From positions 6,540,098-6,604,097 of the forward strand of contig JAQFVV010000017.1 in the NCBI GenBank assembly GCA_028023455.1: a stretch of DNA of 64,000 nt, in the 5' to 3' direction. Below are positions 34,001 through 46,360 of this stretch, one piece after another; the stretch's first letter is position 1, and each line of letters starts with the position of its first letter. Under the pieces are notes generated by a model. It saw nothing but the letters and a program-made list of their open reading frames with translations, searched no databases and had not been told where the DNA came from. Source of the DNA: Epiperipatus broadwayi. Lineage: Eukaryota > Onychophora > Udeonychophora > Euonychophora > Peripatidae. The position numbers were made by a program, and so were the translations under genes.

Positions 34001-35204
34001 TCATATGCATGTTTTGGCCCTAGATATGTGTGTATCTATTGATAAGTGCATATATCAAGTATAATGTATTCAATAGAATTTATTTTTATAATTCATGTTT
34101 TAATTTTAATTTAAAGTCTTTAACAGAATGGCCAGATATGGATCAGATTGGTTATGAATGCAGCTAATGCAAAATCGTAAACTTAGGGGTTGTTGTTTTT
34201 TTTTTTTTTTGTAATTATATGCCACAATGTGATTAAAATACATGTATGTACATTCAAAAACAGTGTCAAATATCCAATTAATTTTATGTTTTATCTTTTA
34301 CTCTCCTAATAAATATATATAAACATCAATGATGTTTTATTACTTAGATATGTACATTTTCTATATGAGTGATGGCAAATTTGGTACCGGTTCAGCGGTT
34401 TTAAAAGATTCTCTGAATGGGTTGCTGCATAATTAAATTTATTATTTAATGTTTTTTTGTTTATCTGCGGTGGTGAATATCACTAAAATTATGTGTGGAT
34501 ATTTTTTTGCTTATCAGCTTTTTGTAAGCAGACACTTTTTTCAATGTGGGCAATAGATTGGACATCCCTACATTAACATCTTATTAATACAATGTGATTT
34601 AAAAATACTGTAAATATCAGACTACTATTTCATAGTGGGGGGAAAAAATTTTTTTTTCATATCTCCAGATTTATTTATACATATATAATGATTTATAAGT
34701 ATCAAAAGTTAGAGCAGAAGAAAAGGAATAAAATTAAAAAATATATATAATCAAACAAAATATTTGTAACTAATAACCAATTGAGTTTAATGTATTTACC
34801 AAATAAGTAAATAATAAATACATATTGACTACATTTATACTTAATATATTATGTACAATTTATTTTAATATTCCAAATATCTGTGAAATTGTAAGATGTT
34901 TTCATTAAATTGATAGTTTCACTTTCATTTTTTTTGTTTCACTTTCATTTTTTTTTTCGTAAGAAATGTTAGTTTTTTTATTACTATTATTTCCAAAAAT
35001 ATTACATGGCCCTTTTTAAAACATACATTATTTTCAGTATTTTTTAAATGATTACACAAAGCAGAAATTATTAATTTTACAACCCTGCTTTTGTGAACCA
35101 TAATTCTTTATATAAGATCAAACCACTTTCTCTCAAATAAATTTTATCCATGGAAGCAATTGGTTCAATAAATAACTACTATTTTTCATTTAACATATTC
35201 TTCA
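31071..35204. other. AT-rich non-coding DNA, little recognisable
   Basis: C-rich patches occur at 31671-31710 and 32484-32500. A segment near 32635-32660 (AACTTATAATTGAAGTAGTG) is shared with the Tigger-like family at 46315 and 49940. A hAT-like end pair at 34368/34575 was considered but not confirmed. No genes were supported. Confidence 0.5.
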
Positions 35205-35350
35205 CCACTGTTATTTTTAATCATTATCGATCCGTTGCAAGATGAAAATCTCTCCAAACTTAATCTGATTTCTTCAATCCCTAGACTCACTTCTTCACAA
35301 CATCTTAGCATATTTCCTCATATCTTCCATCATCTTTTTTCTTAGTCTTG
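35205..35350 (-). pseudogene. RTE LINE 3' end fragment
   Basis: TCATTATCGATCCGTTGCAA, then GATGAAAATCTCTCCAAACT and TTCAATCCCTAGACTCACTT, parallel the RTE 3' terminus at 44,250-44,340. Only the last roughly 150 bp are kept. Confidence 0.6.
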
Positions 35351-36673
35351 TTGTATTGTTTTGTGTTACCTAATAAACTATTCAGTCTTGAATCTGTTTT
35401 CTAAGCTATTTTTTTATTTAAATTTTTTTTAAATTTATTTTTTAGGGTACTGACTGCAATATACGATTTAAAAAAAGTAAAATTATTTTTTTGCGTGTCT
35501 AGGTCATTTTTTATAGAGATCATACAGGAACTTATCAGAGCAAAGTTCTACTGGCCATGTCCTATGACCTTGTCATTTATATGTTATTACCACTGAATGG
35601 GCTACTTGCCACACATCTGCACATGTATTGATGGTTATGGTACTTTGATTTACATGTGGTCTCAGTAAATGATACTGCTTCTTGGACTAAGGCTATTCGC
35701 TGATATATGATCTTGCTTGGGTTTTGATAAAGAGGTGCTTTTGCACTTAATTTTGGGTAAATTAATATTTATGATAATTAAAAGTGATTGTCAATTCTTA
35801 GAGACTTTAAAATGTCATGAATCTTCAGGTTTTGAACCCAAGCTGCTGATTTATGAAAGTATTTTATTTGATCATTTATATATTCAGGCTATTTTTAAAC
35901 AAAAAAATAGTATAAAAAATTAGAAGAATTATCCTATTATCAAATAGGTTCTTTATCAAAATATGTGACATTAAAAAGGGAAAAGTAGGAATAATTAGCA
36001 AGTTATGACAGTTTAAATGATAAGTGCCAAACTCAATGCCCTCACAACTTTGACACAAACCACTTGATAGAAGTATATTAGTAATTTTTATTAGTTATTC
36101 ATTAGACTAGAAATTATCCACTTAATGAATATTATTTCTGTAGTGTAATTCTCATTACACCACTTTGATGCAAGGGAGGGACTGCTTCCTATCCGCTTCT
36201 AATTTTTGTGAAGGGCTGTAATCATAAACATGACCAAAGACACATGATGATATATGATCCCTAAGAGGCACATTTGAAAAGTGGTCACATGCTTTATTAT
36301 AAGGCACAAATGTGGGAAGTATAAAAAGAATATTATTGAGTGTAATGGTGTGACAAACAAAATAGAAGATGGAAGATATTAAATGCAGATAGTTTAGCTT
36401 CTCATTCTGATAAAATTTACAGAATTCTTTTCAACATCCAAATCACCATTTAAAGTTGTCAGAATAAATTTTCATGTTTCATATATATATATATATGCAA
36501 ATGAAAAAGAGATGGTGACCAAAAAGAGGAGGGGTGCATCTTTGTGAAATTTGCAGGACAAAACAGCAACTTTACATTATGAATATTTTTTTTTTAAAGT
36601 TCAAAGGGTAAGCATTAAAATGAAGACAAAGCCGTGTTGATTTATATTTTGACTAATAGAATATATGTATTTA
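35351..36673. other. No supported feature
   Basis: AT-rich sequence with an (AT)n tract near 36481-36496. Short overlapping open frames around 35717-36058 lack recognisable motifs. Confidence 0.5.
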
Positions 36674-37177
36674 ATGCAGGAAATCAGTTATTGATGAGTA
36701 AGATGTAGAATGTGTTATGATGAAGAACTAGAGAGACAAAAGTTTATTGAAAAAGATGAAATTAACATTTGATTCCTCCAATCATTAAAAGTACTCAGGT
36801 GAATTTAAATTGGAAATTTATACATCATTTGAAAATGTAAAAAAAGTTTGAAAATAGCTGAAAAATTTTTAATATTATGATATAGTGTGTCTGCATGAAA
36901 GGATTAGTAATTTCTCTCCAAGCTGATGCAGGAAATCAGTTATTGATGAGTAAGATGTAGAATGTGTTATGATGAAGAACTAGAGAGACAAAAGTTTATT
37001 GAAAAAGATGAAATTAACATTTGATTCCTCCAATCATTAAAAGTACTCAGGTGAATTTAAATTGGAAATTTATACATCATTTGAAAATGTAAAAAAAGTT
37101 TGAAAATAGCTGAAAATTTTTTAATATTATGATATAGTGTGTCTGCATGAAAGGATTAGTAATTTCTCTCCAAGCTG
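36674..37177. repeat. Near-perfect 252-bp tandem duplication
   Basis: Copies at 36674-36925 and 36926-37177 are almost identical; the only differences seen are in an A/T run near 36860/37112. The repeat unit ends with CTCTCCAAGCTGAT, which is also the start of the mariner inverted end. The duplication breakpoint therefore falls inside the transposon end. The near identity implies it is recent or is an assembly artefact. Confidence 0.9.
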
Positions 37178-37632
37178 ATTGCAACGTCAACTTTGAATCA
37201 AAGCATGTATTACACAGTGACCTAGCTTAGCTATTCGCCACAAAAATTCTAAGGTGTTACTATGTCTCTATCATAAGTTACAAGAAATGTGATTATGTTT
37301 ATATCATTGTCAATGTCTTCACCACCCATCCTGCTATCATGAAATCCTGCAATTCACTTGAAAATGTTCTTGTGACTGACTGCCATAGATAGATTGAATC
37401 ATTTCAAACTTTTCGGTAACTATTTTCCCCCATTTAAAACAACATTTAATGTTGGAGTTTGTTTCATCATTAGTTAAGATGCAAAAACACACTTATATTT
37501 TAAGTTGTAATTCTTGATTAAGACAGTATTATCTTAAAATTTTTTATCATAAATAGTTAAATTATTTCACTATGTAACACATGCATTGATTTAGAGATTA
37601 CAGGTAGCTTGAAGAGAGAACCAATCATCATT
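37155..37632 (-). mobile_element. Internally deleted mariner, long inverted ends
   Basis: The left end TTAGTAATTTCTCTCCAAGC and the complement of the right end (GGTTCTCTCTTCAAGCTACC) match, as do inner words including AATCAAAGCATGTATTACA / AATCAATGCATGTGTTACA. On the minus strand KIVTEKFEMIQSIYGS and then RFHDSRMGGEDIDND match the mariner N-terminal helix-turn-helix region (KTATETFEMIQxAYG...RFKEGRExxEDD). The remaining transposase is deleted. Same family as 6978-7383 and 17863-19020. Confidence 0.75.
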
Positions 37633-37929
37633 TCAGTGGGCCACATTCTGTACTGCCAGCATGGTTTCAAAATTTTTAAAAAAATATTGATCAGAATATA
37701 ATACCAGTAATAAGATTACTTGATAATTAATATTGGCAAGCGGATACTATTTTTCTATAATTGTTTGCAATAGTAATTATTTTGCAAATTAAAATGAGAA
37801 TCAAAAGAAAGCTCAAATAAATAGAGATTATATAAATCTAATAGTATTGTATCATTTTTGCAATTAATGTTTCAGACTTTCAGAAACAAAAGAAAAATGG
37901 GTTAAAAATAAACACTGGAGTTAGAAGAT

Positions 37930-38130
37930 TAAATGGCCAAAGGTTTTTCAAAAAAAAGGAGATAATGATTGATAATAATGTATTAGAAGTAAACTTCTGT
38001 AAATAACTTTTATTTAATTATTAATATAGATGGAAACATAATGGATAAAATTAATCATAGAATTAATCTTGAATAAATTGCTTTCAGTTGAAATAAATAT
38101 TAAAAGGAGAATTATTTGTGTTCAAGAAAG
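37930..38130 (+). pseudogene. RTE LINE fragment
   Basis: The plus strand contains NIDGNIMDKINHRINL, the segment that follows the RT palm in RTE elements (YLG...DGN-x-x-x-EINxRI). The same segment occurs again at about 39225-39280 in the next copy. Confidence 0.5.
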
Positions 38131-38639
38131 TTATTAATGTGTTCCAATAGTACTTACTTATGAATATACTTGTACATTTAATAAAAGAGCAATGCAAAGA
38201 CTTTATACCACACAGTGAATTATGGACAGATGTATATTAGAATTGATTTTATGTCAATATCATTGAAATAAAATGTTAGAAAAACAAAATTTTAAATTAG
38301 ATCCCAAAAGATTTTAAGAGACTTGACAAGTGTTCAGTTACAAGATGTATGTGGTAATGAAGTTTGCTGGCATGGAAAAAAAAGGTCACATATCGGAAAT
38401 AGTGGAATGAATTTGCAGAGATTTTCATTCTGCAATGGGTTGATAATGAAAATGATGATATCAAAGTTTAACTTGTTTAACATGATGAAATTTTTTAATA
38501 TAGCTCAAAATCTTTAAAAACATCAACATCAACTGTATGACATATAATACTTATGTTGATATATTTATATTGTGATAATATGCCTAAATGATGTGTGTAA
38601 GTCCTTAAATTAAAATAATAATAGTGGAGTTTCTAGTCA

Positions 38640-39770
38640 AAATTTTTGCAAGATCTAGAAGTATAAATAAAAACAGAAAATTCTATGCAAATTCTTTACT
38701 GAAATCATTACAATTGTCTACAAAAAACATTGAATTCAGATTAATCTAAAGAATAAGCTGAATTTAAAAGTGGTAATGCAGTAGATCCTTCACAAGCTAT
38801 AGAAAGAATTGATGGTTACGAGTTGCCGTTATGTCTTGAATTTGTAGATTATGAGAAGGCATTTGATTCTTTAAGCATTTTGATAGTGATCAAAGCTTTG
38901 AAACATCAATTCATAGATCTAAGATACTTTCATCATCTGAAAACTGCATATCCGAATGCACCAGCAGTGATTAGACAACATGGTGACCTAAGAAGATTTA
39001 AGATTGTATGTCAGGATGATTTTGTATCTCCAAAATTGTATGAAAAGTATTTTGTGGAGTAAATTGGAAAGGGAATAAAACTTGCAAATAATGCTTCGGA
39101 ATTTCAGAAATTGTCAGGTGAAAGTACTAAAATATACAGTGTACAATGTTTTTATTTATTTAAAGATAATATAAAGATCAGTAGTAATGAATTAAACTGA
39201 GTGACCATAAATATCTTCCTCGTGTTATTAGTATAGATGGAAACATACTTGGATGAAATTAATCACAAGATTGCATTTGGAGTATCTTTGAGAGAAATAT
39301 TTTTAAAGGAAATTTATATTTCAGAAGGAACATTTTTTTAATTGATGTATTAAATTTTTTTTCATATCCAGTCTGTCATTTGAAGTCATAAGCAATAGAG
39401 AGATGTCAGATCACAAGAGGTCTTTGTTGGAAGTGATAATGGAATAAGAATAAGGGATCAAAAGCAAGTAGATATTGACATCACTAAAAATATTAAAATG
39501 GCTGTATGCTGGACATGTTGCTAAGAGAGGTGGTAATAAATGGATGGTTGAATTCTTAAACTGGTTCCTGGGAGATTGTAAAAGACCTAGGAAGAAACCA
39601 CATGTGAGATGAATCAGTGAGATAAGAAATTTTATTGCAGTGATATTGGCAAGTTATGGATCAGATAAAAGTGGATTAAACTTGGAGAAGCCTTGACCTG
39701 TAGATCAATCACAATTGAAAAGGATGCTTACGTAAACCATGGATGATGGGAAAATACCATTGAAAGTCAA
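38640..39770 (+). pseudogene. RTE LINE with internal deletion of the catalytic loop
   Basis: An open piece at 38823-39062 reads LPLCLEFVDYEKAFDSL and continues to DDFVSPKLYEKYF, matching the RTE segment PLCLAFVDYEKAFDS...VRQGDxxSPKLF. The FADD segment that should follow is absent, which suggests a deletion near 39150-39200. It continues through ISIDGNILG, a QRAMER-like stretch near 39390, and C-terminal KLGEALTCRSITIEKDAYVN. Multiple stops and shifts make it inactive. Confidence 0.75.
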
Positions 39771-40743
39771 ATTTGAACTAAAGATAAAATTTTGTCTGCA
39801 TGTAGTTGATAGTTTGTGCACATGAATTTTTTTCTCTATTTTGGAATTGATTGGATGTGTGTTTTAATGTAAAAGCACGTTAATCTGAAATCATTATTAA
39901 ATGTCGTTATTTTTAATAATCATTATTTAATTATTTTTAAAGTTTTTAAATTAAGGTTTACAATTTGAGATGCTAGAATAAATTGCAGCATTGAGTTCAA
40001 GGCAAGAAAAGGCAGTCTACCAGTGACAAACAAGTGTTATCTCTTGAAAATTTTATCCTTTTGCCTGCTACCAGCCAGCATATTTTACCAGAAATATTTT
40101 TCCCTCACTCTCTATTGAACAAAGGTCGTGGCCGCTCTAGAATTGGAAGGACCAAAAAAAAAAATCATAAATAATACTACAAATTATATAACCATCACAT
40201 TATTGCGGATCGATTTACTTTATGCATTTTTCATTGACACTAAAAACGTAAATTGAATTCATAATAAATTCGTTGCATAATTACATGTCTGTGCGTTCAT
40301 ACACCACGCACGTAATATGCTTTATTGTGGCCTATATAAACTTGACACTTTAATTAATTAAATATTAATCAAACTTTAATGTTTTACTGCTTTACTTCTT
40401 TCTGTTGGATTTTTTTTTTTTTGTCAAAAACAAAGTTTTTTTTTTAAGTTAATGCCCCCCCCCCCTTCTTTTTATATTTTTTGAAATGAACTCGAGTTTT
40501 TGAGGTTGGTTAATTAGAAAAATTAAAACTATAATTTTGTGGTTGTTAAGGATAGGTTAGATGTCACTGCACACACACTTTTGTGAAAAATTATAAAATA
40601 CAAATTATTTTTGCAACACGCTTCCACCTAATATTTGCACGACTGGTAGATTTTATCACAGATCAATAATAATGCTATAGGCAGGCGATGAAACTCACGA
40701 CAGAAGCACACAATCTAATTACGATGTTTAGAGTTAGAATAGC
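39771..40743. other. Unique DNA upstream of the candidate exon
   Basis: No transposon motif was recognised. From about 40120 on, CpG dinucleotides become more frequent than in most of the window (CGTGGCCGCTC, CACGCACGTAAT, CACGCTTCC), which could mark a promoter or 5' gene region. There is a C11 run at 40456-40466. Confidence 0.4.
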
Positions 40744-40838
40744 ATGGGCTGCCTGCTTTCCGAAATAAAATTATTTGGTCAAAAAGCAGATCGTGAACAT
40801 TTGACTGAATGTCTGTGCTGCTCTAAGGAAAAGATCAG
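40744..40838 (+). CDS. Candidate first coding exon, N-terminus Met-Gly-Cys
   Basis: The ATG at 40744 has A at -3 and G at +4, and an in-frame TAG lies two codons upstream, so it is the first possible start in its frame. The frame reads MGCLLSEIKLFGQKADREHL and then TECLCCSKEKI, with balanced codon use unlike the AT-biased chance frames elsewhere. At 40838/40839 the sequence is ATCAG/GTAGAT, a plausible splice donor; without splicing the frame stops at 40842. Met-Gly-Cys with Ser at position 6 is the pattern of N-myristoylated, palmitoylated membrane-anchored proteins, and CLCC adds further cysteines. I do not recognise the protein. A chance short ORF is the alternative. Confidence 0.35.
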
Positions 40839-41859
40839 GTAGATTGGAATTTATTCTTTTTCCCTGCTACCCTCAGAATTCACTGAATGAAAAACGCTAG
40901 CTTAGTTTGATTATCTTTTAAAATTGTACAATACTATTTGTTACATAATACGTAAAAAATGAGGAGTATAATTTGTTTTTTTAAAGGTTATTTGGTTTCC
41001 TACGAAATTTAAGAACTGGGATTTAGTAAAGATGGAATATTCAAACTACTGTCTATTAAATATAAACATTATTTACACTCTCTAGTTATGTAAAGACTCG
41101 TCTACGAATAGACACTTTTTTTTTTAGCTGTTTTTTAATTAAATAGAGAAATATTTTGTAATTTGGACAGTTTGTTTCGGAGGAATATGATATAATGACA
41201 ACTTTAAATAAGAATTATAGGATTGTTATTAAATAAATAAGAAATCGAAAAAGAAAAAAACAATGGGAGTTCGAACTTTTCATGTAATTTTTTCTTTTCT
41301 TTTTTTTTTTAATGTCGTACTGTATTTTTAACCATTTACCATTAATTTAGCATTAGTTACTATTTTCTTTTCATTTTGTATTTTTGTTTTAATAAAATAA
41401 TGTATAATGAAATAGATTTGCAAGCCCATCCTATAGCTATCTTCCCTCTCGTAAATAAATTTGATTAATATTCCAATGCAAAATTAAATTTATATGTAGG
41501 AGTAAAACTAAAATTATTTAATGTTATATTAGATTAAATCTATTTAAATCGATAAAATTAATAATCAGCCGTTATTTATTTTTAAGAAGTCCTCATTCTT
41601 TGACCTCTGACCTTCACTGAATTTCTAGGTAGGATGTAATTGGTTAGTTTATAATGGCCTACCAATTCCCGGTTTAATTTTACTGTAGTTAGGATCTTTA
41701 ATTGTTGAAAAACTTAAATACTTTAATTATAATTGATTATGTTACGTTAATATCTAATAATTTTTAATTGATTACGTTACTTAACCATTAAACAAACGGT
41801 AAAGAAAGCAAACAGAGCTAATGCAGTATATTATATTGAAAATGTCTTTTCTTGATGAA

Positions 41860-42129
41860 AATCACAATGGCCTCTGAGAGGGCTGCCATATCGGCATCAG
41901 TATGAAAAACCGAAGATCAGAGACTTGAAAAAAATACTCTTGTTTTGGTCATTTTGACTGACAAGGTTTCCCTGATGGCTGCAACAACTGTGATTATTCG
42001 CCATGGATTATTTTCTTTGAAATTTAAACTGTACACACAAAAGAAATAATTATGAAACCAGAAGAGAATATTGTGGAGTAAGCGTTGCTACATCATCCCT
42101 GGCTTTATCTCAACTACAGAACCTCTCAT
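41860..42129 (+). other. Possible untranslated or short coding exon ending at a strong donor
   Basis: This block is less AT-biased than its flanks, contains several CpGs, and ends CTCAT/GTAAGTTTTTT, a full-consensus intron start. It holds short ATG frames: one from 41869 with a strong context but only 12 codons, and one from 41975. A different frame is open for about 32 codons (WPLRGLPYRHQYEKPKIRDL). No acceptor was established. It could be a 5' untranslated exon or chance. Confidence 0.25.
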
Positions 42130-42130
42130 G

Positions 42131-44244
42131 TAAGTTTTTTTGTCATCGATTTCTAATTTGCGTGGGGGCTGGTAACAGTGGAATTAATATTAATTGTATG
42201 TAAATTGCTTAGCATCTCGATCTATAAGAATAAATGCCTTCATTTTCATTAATCTTTATTATTATCGTAGCACGCATTTAATCATGCATTATTATTGATT
42301 TGACATTATTATGCTAGTCATTATAATCTTTATTTCTCGACCCCCTCCCCCAATATAAATTTTTATTACTATTATTATTTCGTTTTAGCTGCCATATATA
42401 TTTATTTTATTTATTGATCAATTTTGTTTTTCATTGTATTACAGTTAAATTTTGTCTTGTTTTTTTTTTTTTTTAAAAAAAAAAAGAGTAAAATGTAATA
42501 ATTAAATAATTGGTTAATTGGAGGCATAAAATTAATGTTTAAAATTTTAAAAAAAATTTTTTGGTGAGAAATGGTTATTTGGAAGAGTAAGCTGTAATAT
42601 ATTGCGCAAATTTAATATAGAAAAGTCGTGTTTTCTTTTAACTTTTTGATACAATTAGGTTTTTTTTTATTTAAATAAGTATTAATTACATCTTATGTAA
42701 TCTTATGTTTATAAGGAGTTTTTTTTCCATGTGTTGTAATTAATTATTATAATTTACAATTTTATTATTATTTTTGTCGAGTTGGTAGGCACTTATAATA
42801 CAATGACAGTTTTAAATAGTTTTCATAAAGTTAAAGATGATATCGTATGTGATTACCAGAATTAAATTGGGATAAGTATAAAATTAGATTAACTAAAACA
42901 TAAATATATCAAAATAAAAAGCATACTATTTATTGCATAATTTGTTTTAAATTCTAAAATTATTACATGTAATAACCTTTTTATAAAATTATTAAACCAT
43001 GTATATTAATACTGATTATTCTTCTTTTACTTTGTATATTCTATCTACTCTATTATATAATCATCCAAAGAAGCGATTCTTCACTACACTAAGATCATAA
43101 AGAATTTATTAATTTAATTACAGGAATATTTATTAATTAAACAACAAAAAAAAAGTGTTACAGCTCTCATGTCAAGAGTTAATATCAAAATTTAAACTAA
43201 TAATAATATAGCATCAGTTTCTGTTAAAATTAAATACTTCAATCATCTTTTAAAATTATAGATGGGTAACATTGATGTGATCAATCCCAAATACCATGCT
43301 ACTACATTGAATAAATAATAGATAACATACAATTAGTGCATGCTTCTAATATTATTCTAGGTAGATAAAATTGATTTATTGAATGAATATATATCAATAT
43401 TTGATAAACACATCTTTTACCATAACTAATATTTTTTACCTGATATAATACATAAAGTATATGATTATTCAAAATGTGTAGTGGAGAGGGTACAACTTTA
43501 CTTATTCCTCCCCATGCATAAATTCCTAGGAAAAAATATCTTGATAGAAAGATTTATAAGTCAGTAATAGGTGTTAGGAAAGAAGTTTAGATAAATAATA
43601 TAAGAGAATTGAATTTATGTAAACAATGACAGAGGGCATTGATATGATTTTTCCACAACAGACATGAATATATTGATACACCAAGATAAAGTTGTTTCTC
43701 ACTTAACACTGTCACAAGTACAATTATTAGTATAGCATTGACACAGTTTAATCATGAGAGCAATTCTCAGTATCTGCTCAAATTCGCTTTAGTTTTATTT
43801 ATATTAATGGTGAAGTTGTTATATTTTTATTTACCATTGTTAAACTCATTCCACTCACAACTTTGACACCATCCACCTCAGATAAATACAATAATGATTA
43901 TTGCTAATCATTTTCTAAACTAGAGATTATCTCTAGCACAGATTTAAACTTTAAACTTCAGTTAAAGATTAATATATCTGATTTTTTAATATTAAAATAC
44001 ATTTTTAAAAAACATGTTAAGAAGTTTAGTTTAGTTAACTCAACATACATTTTAGAATTTATTTTTAGTCCACTTTATTTTCTATTTTCAAAGTTTTCTT
44101 ATTTTTGTAATATCTAATCAGTTAAAGTTAGAATATTTTTTTTTTAGCAGTAGTTTTAGAGATTAATTATTTTACATAAATGTAGTCAAAATTAAATTAT
44201 AATTAGTTAAAGAAATGTACAGCTGATTGTTGTAGTTTTAATAA
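42131..44244. other. AT-rich non-coding DNA, no gene seen
   Basis: It includes a T18/A12 tract at 42461-42486 and a C-rich patch near 42341-42350. Nothing else was recognised. Confidence 0.6.
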
Positions 44245-44400
44245 TCATCATCAACCATTATCAATCCACTGCAGGATGAAGGTCTCTCCAAGTTCAATCC
44301 ATCTTTTCCGATCTTTAGCTTCTCTTCTCCACATCACCCCTGCAAACTTTCTTATTTCATCCATCCATCTGACATGTGGTCTCTTTCTGGGTCTTTTAAT
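44245..44400 (-). pseudogene. RTE LINE 3' terminus
   Basis: ATCATCATCAACCATTATCA and then ATCCACTGCAGGATGAAGGT form the complement of a typical RTE 3' end, with an ATC/GAT microsatellite-like tail. Reading inward it encodes the C-terminus (complement of CATCTGACATGTGGTCTCTT). Only about 150 bp remain. Confidence 0.75.
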
Positions 44401-45769
44401 AATATAAATAGTTAAATCTTTTTTGTTATTGATATAGTATTATTTTATGTTTAAGATAAAAGTGCTATTATCTTGATTATGTCATAAACACATTACGAGA
44501 TTATTGATAGAAAATTGGGCAAATAATTGATATTTTAGATTTAAGTCTGTAACCTTTGATCCTGAAAGTTGATCATTAGTTGTATCATGCACAAAATCAT
44601 TTTTTCCCAAAGTAACTTACAATTACAACGACTATTTTACTTTTGATATGTTCGTATTTTTGAACAGCGAAATAACATTTGTAAGAATTTTAATTCATAA
44701 AATTGATGGAATATATTTTAGCTAATATACACAATTTAAAATTTAATATTAATACACTTTGTTGTTATACATGATTAAAGTATGTTTTTGATTATTTACT
44801 GCAATGAATGAAAGTAGATTTTTTCCTCCCCTTCTGTGGTTATTAGATGAAAATCTTTGTTACTTTGGACATGTTATAAATGAAAGCATTGTTTTGCAAA
44901 GAGACTGGATGAAAACTAGATAAAGTATATTAATCGGTGATTTATTCTTATTAAATAACTATCCAGTTTTAATGTACTTTTTTCTAGAACTAAATATAAT
45001 CACTTTCAACTTTGATTTTTTCATATGAAGTATTTTATAATTTTTATTAGATTTGGAAGAATCACTAAAAATTTAAAACCTACCATAGAAATGTCCTGTA
45101 ATATGTGCAAAAATATGATTGGTTAACTGTGAGATTTAGAGAAGCAAAATAAATGCCTACTACTACTATGAAAGCAAGTCACATATTTACATTTTTTTAA
45201 GAATTTTTAATTATTTTATGATTTGTAATCTTTTATTTAATATATATATATATATTTGCAATGCAGTTTATTGATATCATAATTATGAAAATATTGATTG
45301 GAAGTGGAGAGGAAATAGTTTATATAATTTTTTTTAAAAATAAAACATTTATAAACATTTTTTTGCATATTGATTATGCTGCAAAAACATAATTTTCAAT
45401 GTTATAAATTATTGATTATAAGTTTTTGATTTCTTTGCTGTGAAATAGTTAAATTTTTACTAGTAAATTGCAAGACATTATAAGTAAAGTTTTTATTATA
45501 TTTAAGTAAATTTTAATCTATTTATGGATAAAATATAATTGATTTCTCTGAATGACTTTAAAGTGCAAATGTTTGATAAAGTAAAATCATTTTCTGTTTA
45601 CAAGATCTGTAACTGTGCTGCAAGCTTATCACTTTTGGTAGCTTGAACTCCTGAGTAACAAATCTTTCAATTTTTTTTTTTTTTAATTTATGTTAAAAGC
45701 ATTTTTAAAAATAAAAGCTTTTATTAAATTTAATTACAGAGTAGTTATAATATGTACTATATTTTAATT
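44401..45769. other. No supported feature
   Basis: AT-rich sequence with an (AT)n tract near 45240-45255. No gene or element ends were recognised. Confidence 0.5.
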
Positions 45770-46360
45770 CAGTCCCTTTCTTGTCACATGTTTGTTGATA
45801 AGCTTTGACTACAATAGAATATGTATTGTTTACTGAACTCATACACAGGTGCTTGTGTGTACAGAATGCATATATAAATGAAGATTATAGTACTGGCAGA
45901 AAATTTAAAAAATGTAGTTTTTAATAATATATTGACTGTATACGTATTCATTCATGTTCATTAAAAAAATAAGAAACTTATGTTATCACATCCTTGATTT
46001 GTTTAAATAAAACTAATACCTAAATGTGAAACTTTGGTTACAATTAAATATATTAGGTTAATCTGTTTTTTTTTAGTAACTGTTTAGTTTTCAATGGGAA
46101 TGAAACACCAGTCTTATCAGCATTCTACAGTTTCTCTGGTTGTTTTGACATTTTCAATGGAAGTAAAAGAAACATATTAATAAATTTGATACTTTACAGC
46201 ACCCTGAAATGGATAAATGTTTATGCCATGTCATAAAATGGGTTAAATTACAAATTTTAATTGTTTTCTTTTTGTTTATATATATATTGTTTATTTGCAT
46301 TTTTTTTTTAGATAGCTTATAATTGAAGTAATGTATATTGATAAAGTACATGTGGCTTCA
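45770..46360. repeat. Dispersed repeat shared with the Tigger-like element at 49 kb
   Basis: GTTTGTTGATAAGCTTTGAC followed by ACAATAGAATATGTATTG aligns with 49120-49160, and ATAGCTTATAATTGAAGTA near 46312 aligns with 49940 and 32640. The order of landmarks is conserved between the 45.8- and 49.1-kb copies. This is probably a deleted derivative of the same Tigger-like element. Confidence 0.55.
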
